64,000 nucleotides of DNA. Source: Cyclina sinensis (lineage: Eukaryota; Mollusca; Bivalvia; Venerida; Veneridae). Below are positions 35,301 to 50,300 of the stretch, piece after piece. The stretch is from contig JAAONU010000014.1 of NCBI GenBank assembly GCA_012932295.1, positions 434,001 through 498,000 on the forward strand, given 5' to 3'. The notes under the pieces are model-generated. The model made no database searches. It had not been told where the DNA came from and worked only from the letters and a program-made list of their open reading frames with translations. How positions within the stretch are numbered: the first letter of the stretch is position 1; each line of letters begins with the position of its first letter. The translations under genes were made by a program, and so were the position numbers.

Positions 35301-38300
35301 TCTGGAGACCTAGCTGGCCATTTCATACGTTCAACATCTTGGCCGTCAAAGTACTGATTGGCGATTCTTGCACGGTGAGCTGTAGCACTGTCGTCCATTA
35401 ACACGAATTCCTGGCCGATTGCACCAGCATATGGAATGACGTAAGGTCGGAGAATCTCGTCAATATAACGTCTAGCAGTAACTGTGCCGTTACCAAACAC
35501 GTGAAGGTCTGTACGCCGGTCGTAAGAAATGCTCACCCAAACAATAACAGAGCCACTACCAAACTTGTCATATTCGGATATGCAACACTCGCCGAAGCGC
35601 TCATTTCGCTGACGCGATACACGCCGACGTCCATCATGGAAGTCCAGGCAAAATTTGGATGAATAGCACACATTACGAAAGTGCCTGAGTTGCCAATTAA
35701 AGTGATCTCTGGCAAACTCCAGACGGGCCGCACGGTTTCTTGGCGTTAAAGGAGGGCGTACCACAGGACGACAAGCACGTAAATTAGCGTCGTGAAGTCT
35801 GTTGCGATATGTTTATGCCGAGATTCGAACACCGGAAGCAGTTTGGAAGTCTCTATTTACAGCAACAACCGAGTCAAACCTATGTCTTTTTAGCAGGACA
35901 ACGATGGTACGGTCTTCCCGAGCAGATGTTGACCTTGGACATCCACTCTGAGGCCTTCTGGCGACGGCGCCTGTGTCCAGGTACTTTTGCCAAAGTCGTT
36001 GGATTACCCTTTGACTTACACCATGCTCATAAGCCACCTCGCGCTGCGTTTGCACAGCCAGCAGACGACCGACTGCTCTAGCTGCCTCAGCCTCCGACAT
36101 GTGTCTTCTAGGCATTAATGGTTCTTCACACTAATCAGTTCTATAGTGTAACAAATGATTCGAATCAAAAATTCAAATTAAAACCTGCTCATGTCACGTT
36201 CACTTTATTCTACACATTTGATGTTCACCTGATTTTGAGGGGTGGGTGTGTTTGCACGGACCTGCACGGGATAACTGAGCTGTTACGGGTAGATAAACAC
36301 ATATATACACAAGTGCTGGTCTGTCTTAAGCAAAACACAATTTAACTTTTACATTAACATTTTTTCATTTAAAAAATCTATTAACTTAAGTCTTGGCCCT
36401 TAAATTATTTTGTTAAGTGTATATTTGACCGTATATTAATAAACTTACACACATAAATGTATACGAAAAAGGCAGGTTTTACACATCAGAAATATATTTA
36501 GAGCATTTATATAAAACCCTCGACTTGAATAAATGAAAATGTGGCTGATATTTTATTTTATATAACAGGTAAGAGGGTACAAACTTATTTATGCATAAAA
36601 ATCATCTGTCCAAATTTTAATAAAGATGCCTTCGATTAGTACATGTTCAATATGAAATATATACTAGTAATATTAGTTTAACATTTGCATTTAATTTATA
36701 AGGATACATAAGCAGCACCGCAAAACAAGGCAACACACGCATTAATTTCCAGTTTCGATATCACTAACGATATGGCAAATCTTTTACTGTAAAGACTTAT
36801 GTATGTCAACAAACTTACAAAGATATCTCCAGGTTTAAGAATATCTAGCTGTAAGTATGTATCTCTATGAAGCACTTCCTTCTTTAGCTTCTTTTTGTAC
36901 ACGGGGTCAACCTCTGTTCTTTCTCTGAAGCCAACAAAGACATAAACCATCAGTACAAGTAAATAAATTTGCATTTATGTTTTGGTCATCAATATGTAGT
37001 GGTCGCAAACTTTCAAGCTTGGTTGACCGTATTTTTTTAAGTCGTAATTCTTCTGAAACTAAGTCCAACTTTATGGCAAGTTTTGAATTATTTCCTCTCA
37101 CACATGAATTATGCATAAGTCAACAATTTTGTAAGTCAGTATGAGTTTCCACTGTTAAAGAATACCTGGTGTTTTAAGAAAGTCTTAAGCTTTACAATAC
37201 TTCTTAGCGTCAAAGGCTCACTGTTTGCCATTTTACCTGGTGAGGTAGGTTGCGTGTGGTATAAACTCGCTGTTTTTTCTTTCGTTATTGATGGGTGGTA
37301 GAAAAGACAACTGTGGCTTGTGTTTTGGACTATCTGGCTTGTTGTTGTTATTTCCACTGTAGTTGGTTGCTGGCTTTAATGTTGGCGATGTTATAACCAG
37401 TGTCGGTGTGTTTGATTTCTGAAATGATCAACGTGATCAAATTTTGTAACAGTTTTTTTCTTGAGTAAAACGAAAAAATATTTACAATAACTTATCAGCC
37501 TTACATAGCTTCGTCATACGACACTGATTCGCAGAGTAGAGGTACCTAAGAAAGGCACTACCTTTTGATTCATGAAGAATTTTCTGACGATGTTCAGGTT
37601 TATTTCATTACTATTGTTGCATTTTCAAGACATCGTTGAAGTCACAATGGTTAGACCTGGCATGTAGCTTTCAAGACAAAAATCAATTTATTCATTGATA
37701 AAGTAATAACATTAATAAACGTATAATGAGCCACCTATTGCAGGAATAGAGTGAAAAGTATTTCCCATGTACCTTTCTACTGTCCTCGTTACTTTCATTG
37801 TCCTCTACGATATTTGCCAGTCTACCCGAGTTGACTTGCATCTTATCTGATTCACCCATGTCTTTTTTCTCTATTTGAAAAGAACAATGGCAAAGTGAAA
37901 CGATACCACGTTCAAAGTGGTTTCGAAGAAATCTTTCAAGGAAATGATTTTTTATCTGTAAAAGTGTGGAGATTTTATTTTTCACCGCTCGAATAGTGTA
38001 AATATTGACATATTTGCGGTAAAACAGATCTTTCAGAGACATTCTGTGCATGAAATATTGAACTTCGAATTTGCTTTTCTTCGAGTACAAATAAAATAAG
38101 AATAAAAATCAGTGACCAACGTACCTGAGTTAGTTGAGTTACCGGCTATCTGCTTCTTTTTCAGCGCAGGTCGTGGTGATATTTCCTGAGAGGGTGTGTT
38201 TGTTTGCAGACTAACAATTGAGTGACGGTGTAAACGTGTCAGCTGTAAAAAAAGGACAGTTATCATTTTCAAACACATAACACGATACTTTTATGGTTGG

Positions 38301-41300
38301 TTAAGGATTTTCTTTATCTTAAAACAAACTAAAGAAACCATATTCATATATAAAATCATTAGAGCTGACCTTTATGAATAAACAGTTTATTTTTTAAAAC
38401 AGACGCATGTTTTTGAAAATAACTTTCAGTTATACGTAACCTCAACAACATATGCTACATTTATGAATTTATTCGGTCAGATTATATCAAGGGGCTGCAA
38501 AATCAAATGTGGATTGGGATGATATAATTAGATCTCGAGGTTTTACAATACACAAAAGCATGAAGAAAAAAACAAATATTACAAACGAAATTTTAAAAAA
38601 AATCAACAGAATATGTAATGAAGGGTGTGAACAGTTATACAACAATACAGATCTTTTCAGAAATGATAATGTTAGCCAGATCATTCGTACAAAAATAGCT
38701 GTGAATATCTTGTTTGTAATTTAAAAAAACACACACACATTAACTCAAATAAAAATACATAGTTTGTCACTGAGGAACAATCATTTAAATGTTTTTAAAG
38801 TATGGTCTTTTGCAAATTTGCGATGAAACCTCAAAAAAGGTGTCCAGTTATCTACAAATTCATACAATGCAAGTTACTTGTTGTTAGCATGAAACATGAC
38901 AAGTTCTGATGATGTTTAATCACGTTATGCCTATGGCTATACAAAAAAGGAAGATTAGCGACATGAAACTGAAAGCTTAAGGGCATAAAACTGGAAGGCA
39001 AGGATGGGAATGCTTGTTAAGTAAGAGGAGATTATTACATCATTTATTCACACACATTTTAAGCAAAACAATCCTGGAAATGTCTTACAGGATTATCGAA
39101 CACGGCGTCTTGAGAGCATGAACTTCGGATTTGTTCGTTCCAGCTGTACTCTGTATGAGACCTTTGCAAGGCTGGTCTCTTTGTTACCTAACCAAATGGT
39201 AGTACAAAGTTCAAACGATATGAAACTTTCATTCACTGGTCAGTGATGGCTTTGCAGTTATTTTGCAATGAAAGAATACTTTTTAGTTAACAGAGATTTG
39301 GTCATTTGTTATCAAGAAATGCGTCATGTTAAGCTTTACAACTACATACTTGTCTCTCTTGAGACACTATCGTATGAGAAACATAGCAAGTAACATGAGC
39401 AAATAACTACTGATAATAGGTACCAGGTAAGTGAACTCAGACGACTGTTGTTACATCAGGGATTTGTGGCCAAAAGACAGGTATTTACATATGCTCTAAC
39501 ATATTCGAACACTAGGTCAACTAAACTACATGTATTTGGTATTTGAACAAAACTGTTGTCAAATATAAAAATATTTCTGCAACTATTTACTTCTGTTTCG
39601 TCAAACACAATAAACTTGAAAACGGAATGAAACAACAAAATGAAATAAAATAAAACACAGCTAATGGCATATGTTCTCGCTAAGTCTCACCTCCAATTCA
39701 GTCTTTTCCTACAAATAATCAAACTACACTCTGTGAAATGTTTGTGGCAATTACAGAATATACACGTGAAGATTTATTTCATAAAGTTATATTTCTATGC
39801 TGAAAATGTTGCCGTTGCTTTCACATCTAAACTTAAGATATAAATCATGTGCAAACTGCGACATGAAGGCGATAACTTTATCACATCGAAGCGATATCAT
39901 CATTATTTCATTAAAACTATGAACATTAAATGGAACTGCTAATATTTATTCTGACATTTAATGTTTTACAAAACACTAAATATTGATTATTATATGCTTT
40001 AATGCATTCTGTCACTAGAAATAAGAGGTTGAATGGAGAAAATTATTTATGTTTAACAGCTAACTTTTAATTTGTATCATATTGACGTGTGATATAATCA
40101 ATTGATTTGTTTGCTTTAATAATAACAGAGAAAACGAGACAGAACATGTTCAGTGCATGACTGTTCGTACCATACGTCCGTCTGTTCATGGTTCTGATTT
40201 ATTTATTGTTTTTGTTGTTGTTTTTCTCTCGTTTCTTATTCAAATGATTTAATAACATGTTACTGAAAAAAAAATCTCAGTAATACTCAAAAGTATTATT
40301 TTTATGATAAATGAAACTCCATGCAGTTTCAAACAGAGCAACAGGAGACATGCTATATTACAAACCTATTTCTAAAATTATTGCTTTGATTCAACTTACC
40401 TCTGGAAAAGATATTGCACCAACCATTGTTTTCATCCTACGCTGTTTCGCTAGTATTCCGAGCATAGCTGAAAAGTCCGTATCAGAATGAAATTAATGAA
40501 ACAAAAAGAAATAGAAACAACGTTCTTTATTGTGTCACAGCTAGTGTTATGCTATTTTAACAAATGATCAAAACGAATTTATTCATAAATATTAGCATAA
40601 TGGTTGTCTGTAAACACAGTTTGGAAAAACAAATAGAAATCTTTGGATCAACAAGCTTACAATTAGATGCTTTATTTTGTCTGCAACAAATTCAACTCTC
40701 AGTAATTTAGTCCGTTTAGTTTTGTACATTCAATGTCCATTGGTTGTATTTCAGTGGGATAGGCAGACATTTTACCTAACCATCATTTCTAACGTGTACA
40801 TGTACTAGTTCTTTTTTCCCCACTTCTCCATAAGAAACTGTCAATTTTCTCACACGAACAATAAAATGGTAGCTAGGTTACTTCCAAGGCCCTAAATCAA
40901 AGTTTACTGTGATTTACAGGTCAACGATAGATTCACCTCGGCAACAGCGGCAAACAGAACAGGGTCATAGATATTACAAGAACGGCTCGGATATTTTTGT
41001 ATTTCAAACCTCACAAATGTAACTGACAGTGATAACACACTGTCCTGTTTTCAGTTTGTACCAGTATCCGCTACCATTCTTATTTCTCAAGCATATTACT
41101 GGTACATCAGGGTTTCCATTTGACTCTTGTAGAGGGGTTTTGACCCCTGAAATTTCATAAAGACCCCATTATGACCCTCAGGTATTTTGACTGAAGGGTC
41201 ATTTTGTCTTAAAATAATGTATATTTTAGCTTGAATTCAGGTATTTTTGACTGCAATTTGGTAAACTGAGTTGCATCGGATAAAAAATGACCCTTAAGTT

Positions 41301-44300
41301 TTTGGAACTAGTGGAACCCCTGTACATCTACGTTTCGAACGGCTGTGTACCAACCAGGCATATGAATCGGACTGTAGGGGGCGAATGACAACATACCATT
41401 AGCGTGACTAAATGGTCTAACACAGCCAAGTTCTTCTGAAGACTGTCCGGAAAATTTGTCCTCATTATTCACATCAATCACAGTCTGAGTCCGTACAACC
41501 TTCACATGCCCCTGAAGAAGAGAAAATTGAAAATGTGTAAAATGTGTTTATGAATTTATTTACAGGTACTAAATAAACAAAATGAATTTTGGTACAGTCT
41601 GGTTTTAAAAATTCAGTATACTTCGGAGACACCTGAATTCTTGCTGAGACATTAGATTGACAGGGACTTGCTTCAAAACAAGAAGTAACTGACAGATCAA
41701 CACAAGGTAGGTCATGAATCGCAAAAAGATGCGGTAGTTCTGATTTATAAGATAATCATTATATCGGCGAATATGCCACAGTATAAAGTTCAGATTAGTG
41801 ATAATTTAACCAGTTGGGCTTTATCCAGAGTGGTTAGATTGCAAGCATCTGAATGGCGTACCGCGGTATATCCGCAAATATATAGAGAATAATAGGTAAG
41901 TGTCTTAATATGAGAAAGTTTATCTGGCAAGGCGTAGGAATTTATCGGGTGAGCCGAAGGCGAACCCGATAAATTCCGCAGCCGAGCCGGATAAACTTTT
42001 TCATATTTAAGACACTAACCTATTATTCTATTTATCCTGTCACATCTGGCACTTTTGACAGTTTTTTTTTTTTTTTTTTTTTTTGGCGGGGCGGGGGGGG
42101 GGGATAATGTTTTCGTTTTCCATGCATTTGAAGATTCTTTAATTATGCAAAATGCTTTTGATCATACTGCCAGGATAGACTTACCGTTTTCACAACATGT
42201 AGCCAAGGTGTGCGGTTACTGTCTTTGACAACTATTGTGTCTTGTCTGTAAATTTTTAAAATATATTTATCAATCAATCAATCAATACAAGTATATAAAT
42301 ACATGTATATTTTTTATATAAATGAATGAATAAGTATCACACATTGTAAAAAGGATTACTCAACAGACTAACAAAACAGGTCAACTGACAACAGTAATAT
42401 ACAACGTGAAACATCATAATAAAAAGAAACGTTTTACGAACTAATACATTATAAAAAATATAACTGAATAAGAAGTGTGACTAAATGAAAAAGAAACAAT
42501 TTAATAAGACATGAATATGAAAAAATAATTAAATAAGACATAAATATGGATAATAAAAATCAAATAAAATCAATATCAACAAATCATTCAATAAGACATA
42601 TTAAGAAATAATTCAATAAGACAAACTTAAAAGCAAAAACATTATCTGACACTCTAAAGAGTCTAAATAGTTATGCTATTTTAGAGCATTTAGGGCGAGA
42701 TATCAAGATAAGCTCAGTAATATCTAATTGATCTTTTGAAGTTTTCATGGGAAAATGAATATCATTAGTTAAAACGAATGCAACAGTCTATTAATGAACG
42801 CTGCATGCAAAATGATTTCACCAAAGACGTGAAAATCAAATGCAAAGACATACATTTAAAGAAAGATTAAGTGCCAAGCAATCAACATACCCATAGTAGC
42901 GGAAATCTATTGCATCCGGGTTTGTCGCAAATTCTTCGCATGGAAATTCTTTGAATAAATCTAGCTGTCTGCAGTTCAGAAAAAAAGTAAATTTAACATA
43001 AGATTTATTAAGGAACATCACACCATTTAGGCATTTCTAAAGCTGAAGTAGTTTAAACAATCATCGGAAAGCAACGTAATGTCGAGTCATAACTTAAGCT
43101 CTATTTTTCAAATCTATTTCTTAAAGGAAAATGAACAACGACACTTTTGCAAAGGTATAAAAAAACAAGAAGTTTAATGAAATATTTTTTTCTCGCATGA
43201 TCTGATTTACTAGGCAGCAGACTTACAAATGAAAAGAAGTCTAAGATAAAACTGAATGACAGGGACCGGAAATAAAAATTACAGTTTTCATATTTAACAA
43301 AGTAAAGGCTACAAATAATCTTCTTAAACCAAGCAAAAGTGGTTGTCCCTTATTATTCGGTTTGTTTAGAGTACTTACTGCAAAAAGTCTATCGGTGGAC
43401 CTTTACAAGTATGAAGCAAATCTGCGAAGTCCTGAAATGTTGACGTATTCTTTAAACATGCACAAACCTCTCGAATGATAAAACAAAAAGTAAGATTTTC
43501 TTTTCTAAATCTTTTAAATTGATTGTGGTCACTCTGCAAAAGTTTAACATCCATCAGATTCTTTATTAAAACCTTGCCAAAATAATATTAATTTATATTA
43601 AACTATTACATCGTCACAACAACGATACCCATCAACATAATCAACGTCATCACCCATTATCACCAAAGTCGTCATGAAAATCAATCATCACATAAGTATT
43701 ATCACCATCAATGCCACTTTCGTCCAGATTTTTTTTTCTTTTTTCGGTTTTATTATTACTTACATTTTTATCTATGATAAGGACTTCAACATGGCCCTTT
43801 GCAACCAGGTGGTGTTCTCTTGGCCAATTTTGGGACATTTCTTGTGGCTGTAAGTCGGAAGCATAGTTATCATTTTCAATCATGTCAAAATAAACTCATC
43901 AAATTGCGCACCATTTGAATTCAAATGCAATCATGTGGTAAGTTGTGTTGGGTGTGAAAAGGCGTAGCAATAAAAATGGCATATAAGATTAATCATTTGA
44001 AACAAATGCACCTCAAAATGTACAAAAATACTATTCAAATGCTACACAGACTCTTCATGGAGCATCGAAAGACAACCTCTTCAATCTGACTAGTCGTTAC
44101 AATGAAAGAAAAATTTAAAATGACGATTGTATTTTAGAATTGTGACTAATCATTTTTTATTTTATGCCTACCAATGAAATATAGGGTAATATCAGTGAGA
44201 TAAAAGTGATAATCCACTGTTTTGAATCAGTGAAATTACCATTTTGATAATACACTGTTTGTGCCGGAACTACTGCTTGATGAAACTTCAGGAATTTCCC

Positions 44301-47300
44301 CACCACGTAAATACAAGAGAATCCGTTGTATTTCAGACAGTGACAGCGAGTGAAATTTATTTACCTTGTTAAATCCAGTTATAATATTGAATTCCTGAGC
44401 CTAACTAGTTGTGAACAATGATGAAATTCGCCATAAATTATTTAAAATGTCTGATTTGTTTACATAATTCACATGGACAATATCCAATATGGATAAATTC
44501 AATAAATAGAGGATATTTGTTTGTTTTTGTAGAAGATGAGAATTTATTTCATCGAGTGAACACCATATGTGATATTTTCACGAGTGGCGCATTTTAGCAA
44601 TACATACTTTAATTATAAAAGCGGATTAATACCGAGTAAAATTCAATCAATTGAATTGAAAGTCGGCCATATTGGATATTGTCCATGTGAATTATGTAAA
44701 CAAATCAGACATTTTAAATAATTTATGGCGAATTTCATCATTGTATACAACTAGTTAGGCTCAGGAATTCAATATTATAACTGGATTTAACAAGGTAAAT
44801 AAATTTCACTCGCTGTCACTGTCTGAAATACAACGGATTCTCTTGTATTTACGTGGTGGGGAAATTCCTGAAGTTTCATCAAGCAGTAGTTCCGGCACAA
44901 ACAGTGTATTATCAAAATGGTAATTTCACTGATTCAAAACAGTGGATTATCACTTTTATCTCACTGATATTACCCTATATTTCATTGGTAGGCATAAAAT
45001 AAATATATAACATACATCCACCCTACCCTCTCCCCCCCACACACTTTACCCTGCATTGCTGACTTACATCTGTTGTACAGCCTTTCTCCACTGATCCCTC
45101 GTCCCTTGTCACGATACCGGACATCAGCCTGTATTCCCGAACTTTGCTCACTGTAATATATATTTTACATATTTTGATACAGAAGATTTTTATGTAAGAA
45201 ACTATTAAAAGTTTTCATTGTGCATATGACAGTTAAGGCATTATATGTCAAAATCTGTTTTTATTTTTCGATAATAATTTAGTTTATTAAGGTCAAGGTA
45301 AAAAAATCAGTCAGTTTAAGGCAACCTTTAAAGATAGTTCTTGTATAGACTAGGACAATACTTTTGACGCTGATGTACGTTCGGAAAACTTTTCTGTGTA
45401 TAAAGACAATGCTTGAGATGTATATACATACATTTTCCAGTAAGAATAAAGTAGAATCTCTCGGGGTCTCTGCCTTGTTGCGCTATAATCCTTCGTGTGT
45501 CATACCTGCAACATCGACAAATCGTAAAACAATTATTAGCGATAAGTAGCGCGTCTCTGAAATTTGTTGTGTATCTATACTCTCATTCGGCAGAAAGTTT
45601 TAAATGGACAGCACTAAGATACAACCAGTGTGTGATTTTAAGCATGTATATGAAGTTTCTTCATGAACATGTATAAGTACGTGTATTCATTGACATCTTT
45701 TGACATGCCATTCTGTAAACTGAAAACAATGCTCAATTTTTTCATTAAGGTTTTCAGTCATATCTAAGATCATCTTTATTTCCACAAAATATGTAAATAA
45801 TATAAATGATATATATCTACCAATCTGACTGATTTACACTATCTCCCTACGGTTAGCGAAGCGGTTTTGAGGATACGATTTCAGATTCTGAGGATAATAT
45901 TTCAGTCTTTTAGGACAATGATTTCAGATTTTGAGGTTGTGATTTCAGATTGTATTTACATCATTTTCACGTTCTAAAACACACCTTAAGACCTTAAATG
46001 CGTGTGAACACTTTTTCAAAAAAACTCTCCTATATTCGTTGATTTTTGTTTGCAACAATTATTGCTTATTTTATTTACTAAACTTGCTATCTTCCTTCTA
46101 TTAATGCTTCAAAAAGTGTACCAAACACCGATGTGAACTGTACCTACCTTTCATATGCCACCACTCTGGCTAACTGTTCTTCCAACTGAGCCGGAAACAA
46201 GTGTTTAAACGCTTTTGTTGCCCTCAAGATATGTGTTATCTATGTTAAACAAAGCAAAAAAATATTTTATTTTATTACTCTCTACTGTTATTTTCTAGAA
46301 AATTCTCACTGAGAACGGTGTCGATTAGAGTTCTCTAGAGTCTCTACTGACCTGTTTTTAACAGTCAAAAGGTTAATTTTTCATACTACTTCTAGAAGAC
46401 TTCATATGAACAGTATGTTTTGTTGTTTTGTCTGAAAACTTCTTATCTGGAAAATGTGTTTTATATGAACTATTATTTTATAAATTGGTCATAATTTTGT
46501 CATTGATAGAACTGAAAAATAATATGCTGGAAACACAAGAACATAGTTTGACAAGTTTTACTTGAAACTTTCTCTGTAAAGTTACCTTTTTGACATCATC
46601 GGGCGTTCTGTATTCTGGTTGTGTTGCTAAGGACAGCTGCATGTCAAACCCAAGCTATTAACAGAGTGTAAAACAAAAATGACAGTTTGTTGTTCATATG
46701 TGGTTTATATATGGTATAAAAAGCTTTGGTTATCCAGATTATAGTATTTTATACAAAAAAAGCGTTGTGTATTATCGCTTAAAATGTCAGTACTCTTCCA
46801 AGCAAGCAGTTTGTTCAGTTGAGAAACATCAAATGCAACTTATCTTTAGAAATCACGTGAAGAAATACTTGTATCAAGTATTCACTCCTTACACGATAAG
46901 ATAACCAAGAAAAACGTTGTACCAAATCTAACTTTGAGTAATACTTTGAATTATCATTACAGATGACCCTTGACTATAGGTGACATTTTACTGTTGTTCT
47001 GTACAGTGTATTGCAAGATGAACTATTGTATATCTAATTGATACATTCAGTCAGGCGTCGTTTCTTTGTATCATTTGACCCTTCACTATATTTGTAATCT
47101 ATATATATTATTACACTGGATTTTTTAAGAAGATCGTGCACAACATTGTTCTTCTGTTTGATTTTCTTCACTCCATCTGGTGCCGTATCTGGTTTGTCTT
47201 CACTAAGGTACCTGCAATATACCCAGTCATCCACTTAACATACCTTTAGTTTTAGTTAAACAGAAACAAGCCGACTAATGAAGACAAATCAAATAAAGAT

Positions 47301-50300
47301 AGAAGGGCGTTAAGCAATTGTATCGTAGTAACAATAGGCCCTTGTTTAGTGGCACCCCTTGGCACTAGTATCGGTAAAGCACTGGTCACTTGTTTCGTAT
47401 TATCAGTATGCATTAGTATCGTAACACCACAAGGCATAAGCATCATAATACCACTAGGCATTATTGTCGTAAAATAACTAGGCATTAGTATCGTGATGCT
47501 AGTATGCATCAGTATCATAATACCACAACTTGGGACTAGTATCATACTACTACTGGTATCGTTATACCACAAGACACTTGTATCGTGATACCAGCCTGCA
47601 TAAGTATCGTAATACCACTAGGCACAACTATCATAACAGTCCTAAAGATCAGTATCGTAGTTAAACTAGGCTCTAGTGTCGTAATACCTCTATGCAATAC
47701 TGTAGTAGTACTATTAGGCACTAGTATTGTAAAAAACCAGTAGGTTTTAGTATTGCCACAAGGCACTTGTATCAAAATATCACTAGGCACTTGTATCGTA
47801 ATTAGTGCCATCTTACAACTATGCACTTGTAATGTAATACCGCCAGGTACCTGTGTTTATGGCCTTCTAAAGATTACTAAATGTTCATGTTAACTACTTA
47901 CCTTTTCCTGGGATGGGATGCTCTGTATAGAAGGATAATAGTGAGAACGGCGTCCTGAAATCTGTTCATTGCCTGGAAAAAAAACACAAAACCTGCGTAT
48001 TATTGTGAAATGACACCTTGATTTGTCATCCTTACTGACTCTATTAGGCAAAGCAGTTTAAAACAATATCTCTCTTCATTCAAAGCACCGTCTATTTTAC
48101 AAAAAAAGACACTCAGACAGATAAACTGACCGTGCGGGTATGTCTGGACATATTTAACGCTGTGGACAAGGCCATACCAAGTATTTATATCTAAGGGAGA
48201 CAACTTAAAACTTTGTCTACTATGATCTTTTCTTACCGTCCAGTGTTTTCGTTTTTTCTTTCGTATCTCGTTATGGTCGACATATTTGTATTTCTGAAAT
48301 AAAAGCAGTATTTTAAGACAAGATCGGTGAAATTTTCTTTAAAAATTGTAACGAAATGATTTATTATAGTGGTATATGTGAATTAAACATTTATTTATTT
48401 GATACAACCTTTTGTGTATAGAAACTTACAATACAAACATAATACATTCCACGCTAGAGGTTTGCGATGTATTTCATATTTTCGTTTCTTAAAACACAAT
48501 TTATTCTGATTATTGTGGGTTCATCAGATGATACTTTTATATGTTCAAAACTGAATAAAATTGCAAAGAAGATGAAATTAAAAAAAAATATGTTAAACTT
48601 AAAAATAATTCAAAAGATTTAGGGAAAAGTCCTTGTAAATGTGTTTCAAAAACATGAGAAATGATTAAGACATTTGTGTGCACTTATTGACCACTGTTAT
48701 GGTAGATACCCTAAGTGTTGTGGGATTATGATAATTTTACACAATTAAATATTTCATATTCGACAAGATTTCCCGTAGAACCACCCATATTTTTAAAATA
48801 GATAAACACAGATAGACAGTTTTGAGTACCTTAAGTAGATACATGTGTACAGATGAATATAATTCACCGGTGTACCTTTGGTATAGTTTAAATGATTCAC
48901 ACGTACATTTGCTGTATAAAATACATAGAATTTCGGCACGCCTATCAGCAGAATGCAAACAGTGATATCTGCAGAATTCGATTTATTTGAAATTAAACGG
49001 CTGTTTATCTCAAATTAGACATGTAAATTGAATCAGTCAATTTATACGACTTTTAAGTGCTAACAGCAGAGCAAACAGTTCGGAAATTGATAGGTATGTA
49101 AATAGAAATGTCACATTTGAGATGTGATTTAATGGTAATTTGTTTAGAGGGCAATGAAAAAAGGGCATCAGAAACTCTTGTCGTATATTAAAATTAACCA
49201 AACTTTGATTAATAAGCACCTTGGAATTTGTCATAAAAATGGCACAGAGTTTAAGTGGAAACACTCACGCTAATTAAAGGTTAACAAAAGAGTAAACAAT
49301 AAATAAGGACCAAGTCTTTATAGATAAAACAACCTAAAAGGTTGCAGTGGCATATTTGTGTTTACCCTTGAATACCCTACTGCACAATTTTAGTATGCGG
49401 CAATGAGAAAAACGTTTAACAAAACACGTCTTCCAAGCTCCCTTTTTTTCAAATAGATTTTAATGTTCATAGATTGTAGATTCTTACAGACTAGTAACAA
49501 TAAAAAACCTTTATAGTCAAATCATAACTACAGTTGTACCCCTTGTTGTGCTAGTCGAGTTAAGGGGCTACAAACGGAAAAATAAATGCCTGAGTGGGCG
49601 TCACATTAGCCTGTACCAAACTGTCGCCTTAATTTCTATATCTAAATGACATTTCTGAACTAAAGTGATATAATGACTCCAGAGAACTTGAAATCTTTAA
49701 AACACGTTATTAAAACAATCAACAAGACTTTTATAAATCTCTTTAAAGATAAGTTATAATCCATTGATCTTTCTTACTGGTTTTATGTACTGTTTTAACT
49801 GTGCACTGAGTCGATTAACAGGATTGCCCATGAATTGTGCAACCTATTGTAAACAAAAGTTGTGGGGATTGATCGGTCACTGGCGCAGATTGGTGGGGAT
49901 TTTTTAATCGACCATGAACTGACTTAGGACTCTCCTTACAATGAGTTTACGTCAACACAACATACCTAGGCTGGTATTTCTGGCTTTCTTTACAATACAA
50001 CCGTTGAATTTTGACAGTGACGTCATTCTTGTTGAATTTTGCAGACGAAAATATGATAGATTGTAATCGAATTCTAACCTTTGAGATTAACCCTAGCAGA
50101 AGGCATCCTAACTGAATGCGTAACAACCGAACCTCCTAGTAACATGCCTAGCAACGTAATAAACTGTGTACAATACCACGAAACTATAGTTTCAAGTTGT
50201 TTTTTTTTTATATGATATCGGATAAGAAGACACTGGCACTTTCAAAATTCGGATACACTTGATATAAAGGTAGAGTGTTGGAACCTTTTGTACTGAAGAT

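Larger units (their letters stand above)
32313..42968 (-). other. CNBD2-like gene: split second CNB fold and C-terminus
   Basis: The second CNB fold starts with QLDLFKEFPCEEFATNP and GQDTIVVKDSNRTPWLHVVK (exons 42891 and 42185). It is then interrupted by roughly 180 residues of Ser/Asn/Lys-rich, probably disordered sequence (exons 41397 to 37237) before it resumes with YLQLDILKPGDIF, GFEHIEPQ and SDGAEIIKIS (exons 36819, 33325, 32864). The cassette position reads GDIFGFEHIEP and lacks the Gly-Glu and Arg of a working site. The last exon gives a helical tail with TPEEAKTVMYDKETWKQYK. The intron 33382-36818 contains the Tc1-like transposon. Confidence 0.75.

Noticed and set aside
35809..36345. 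Plus-strand ORFs over the transposon
   Set aside because: They are antisense shadows of the Tc1-like transposase.
47252..47826. Two minus-strand ORFs of about 100 codons with a methionine/proline-rich repeat
   Set aside because: They lie wholly within the 24-bp minisatellite, and the periodicity explains them.
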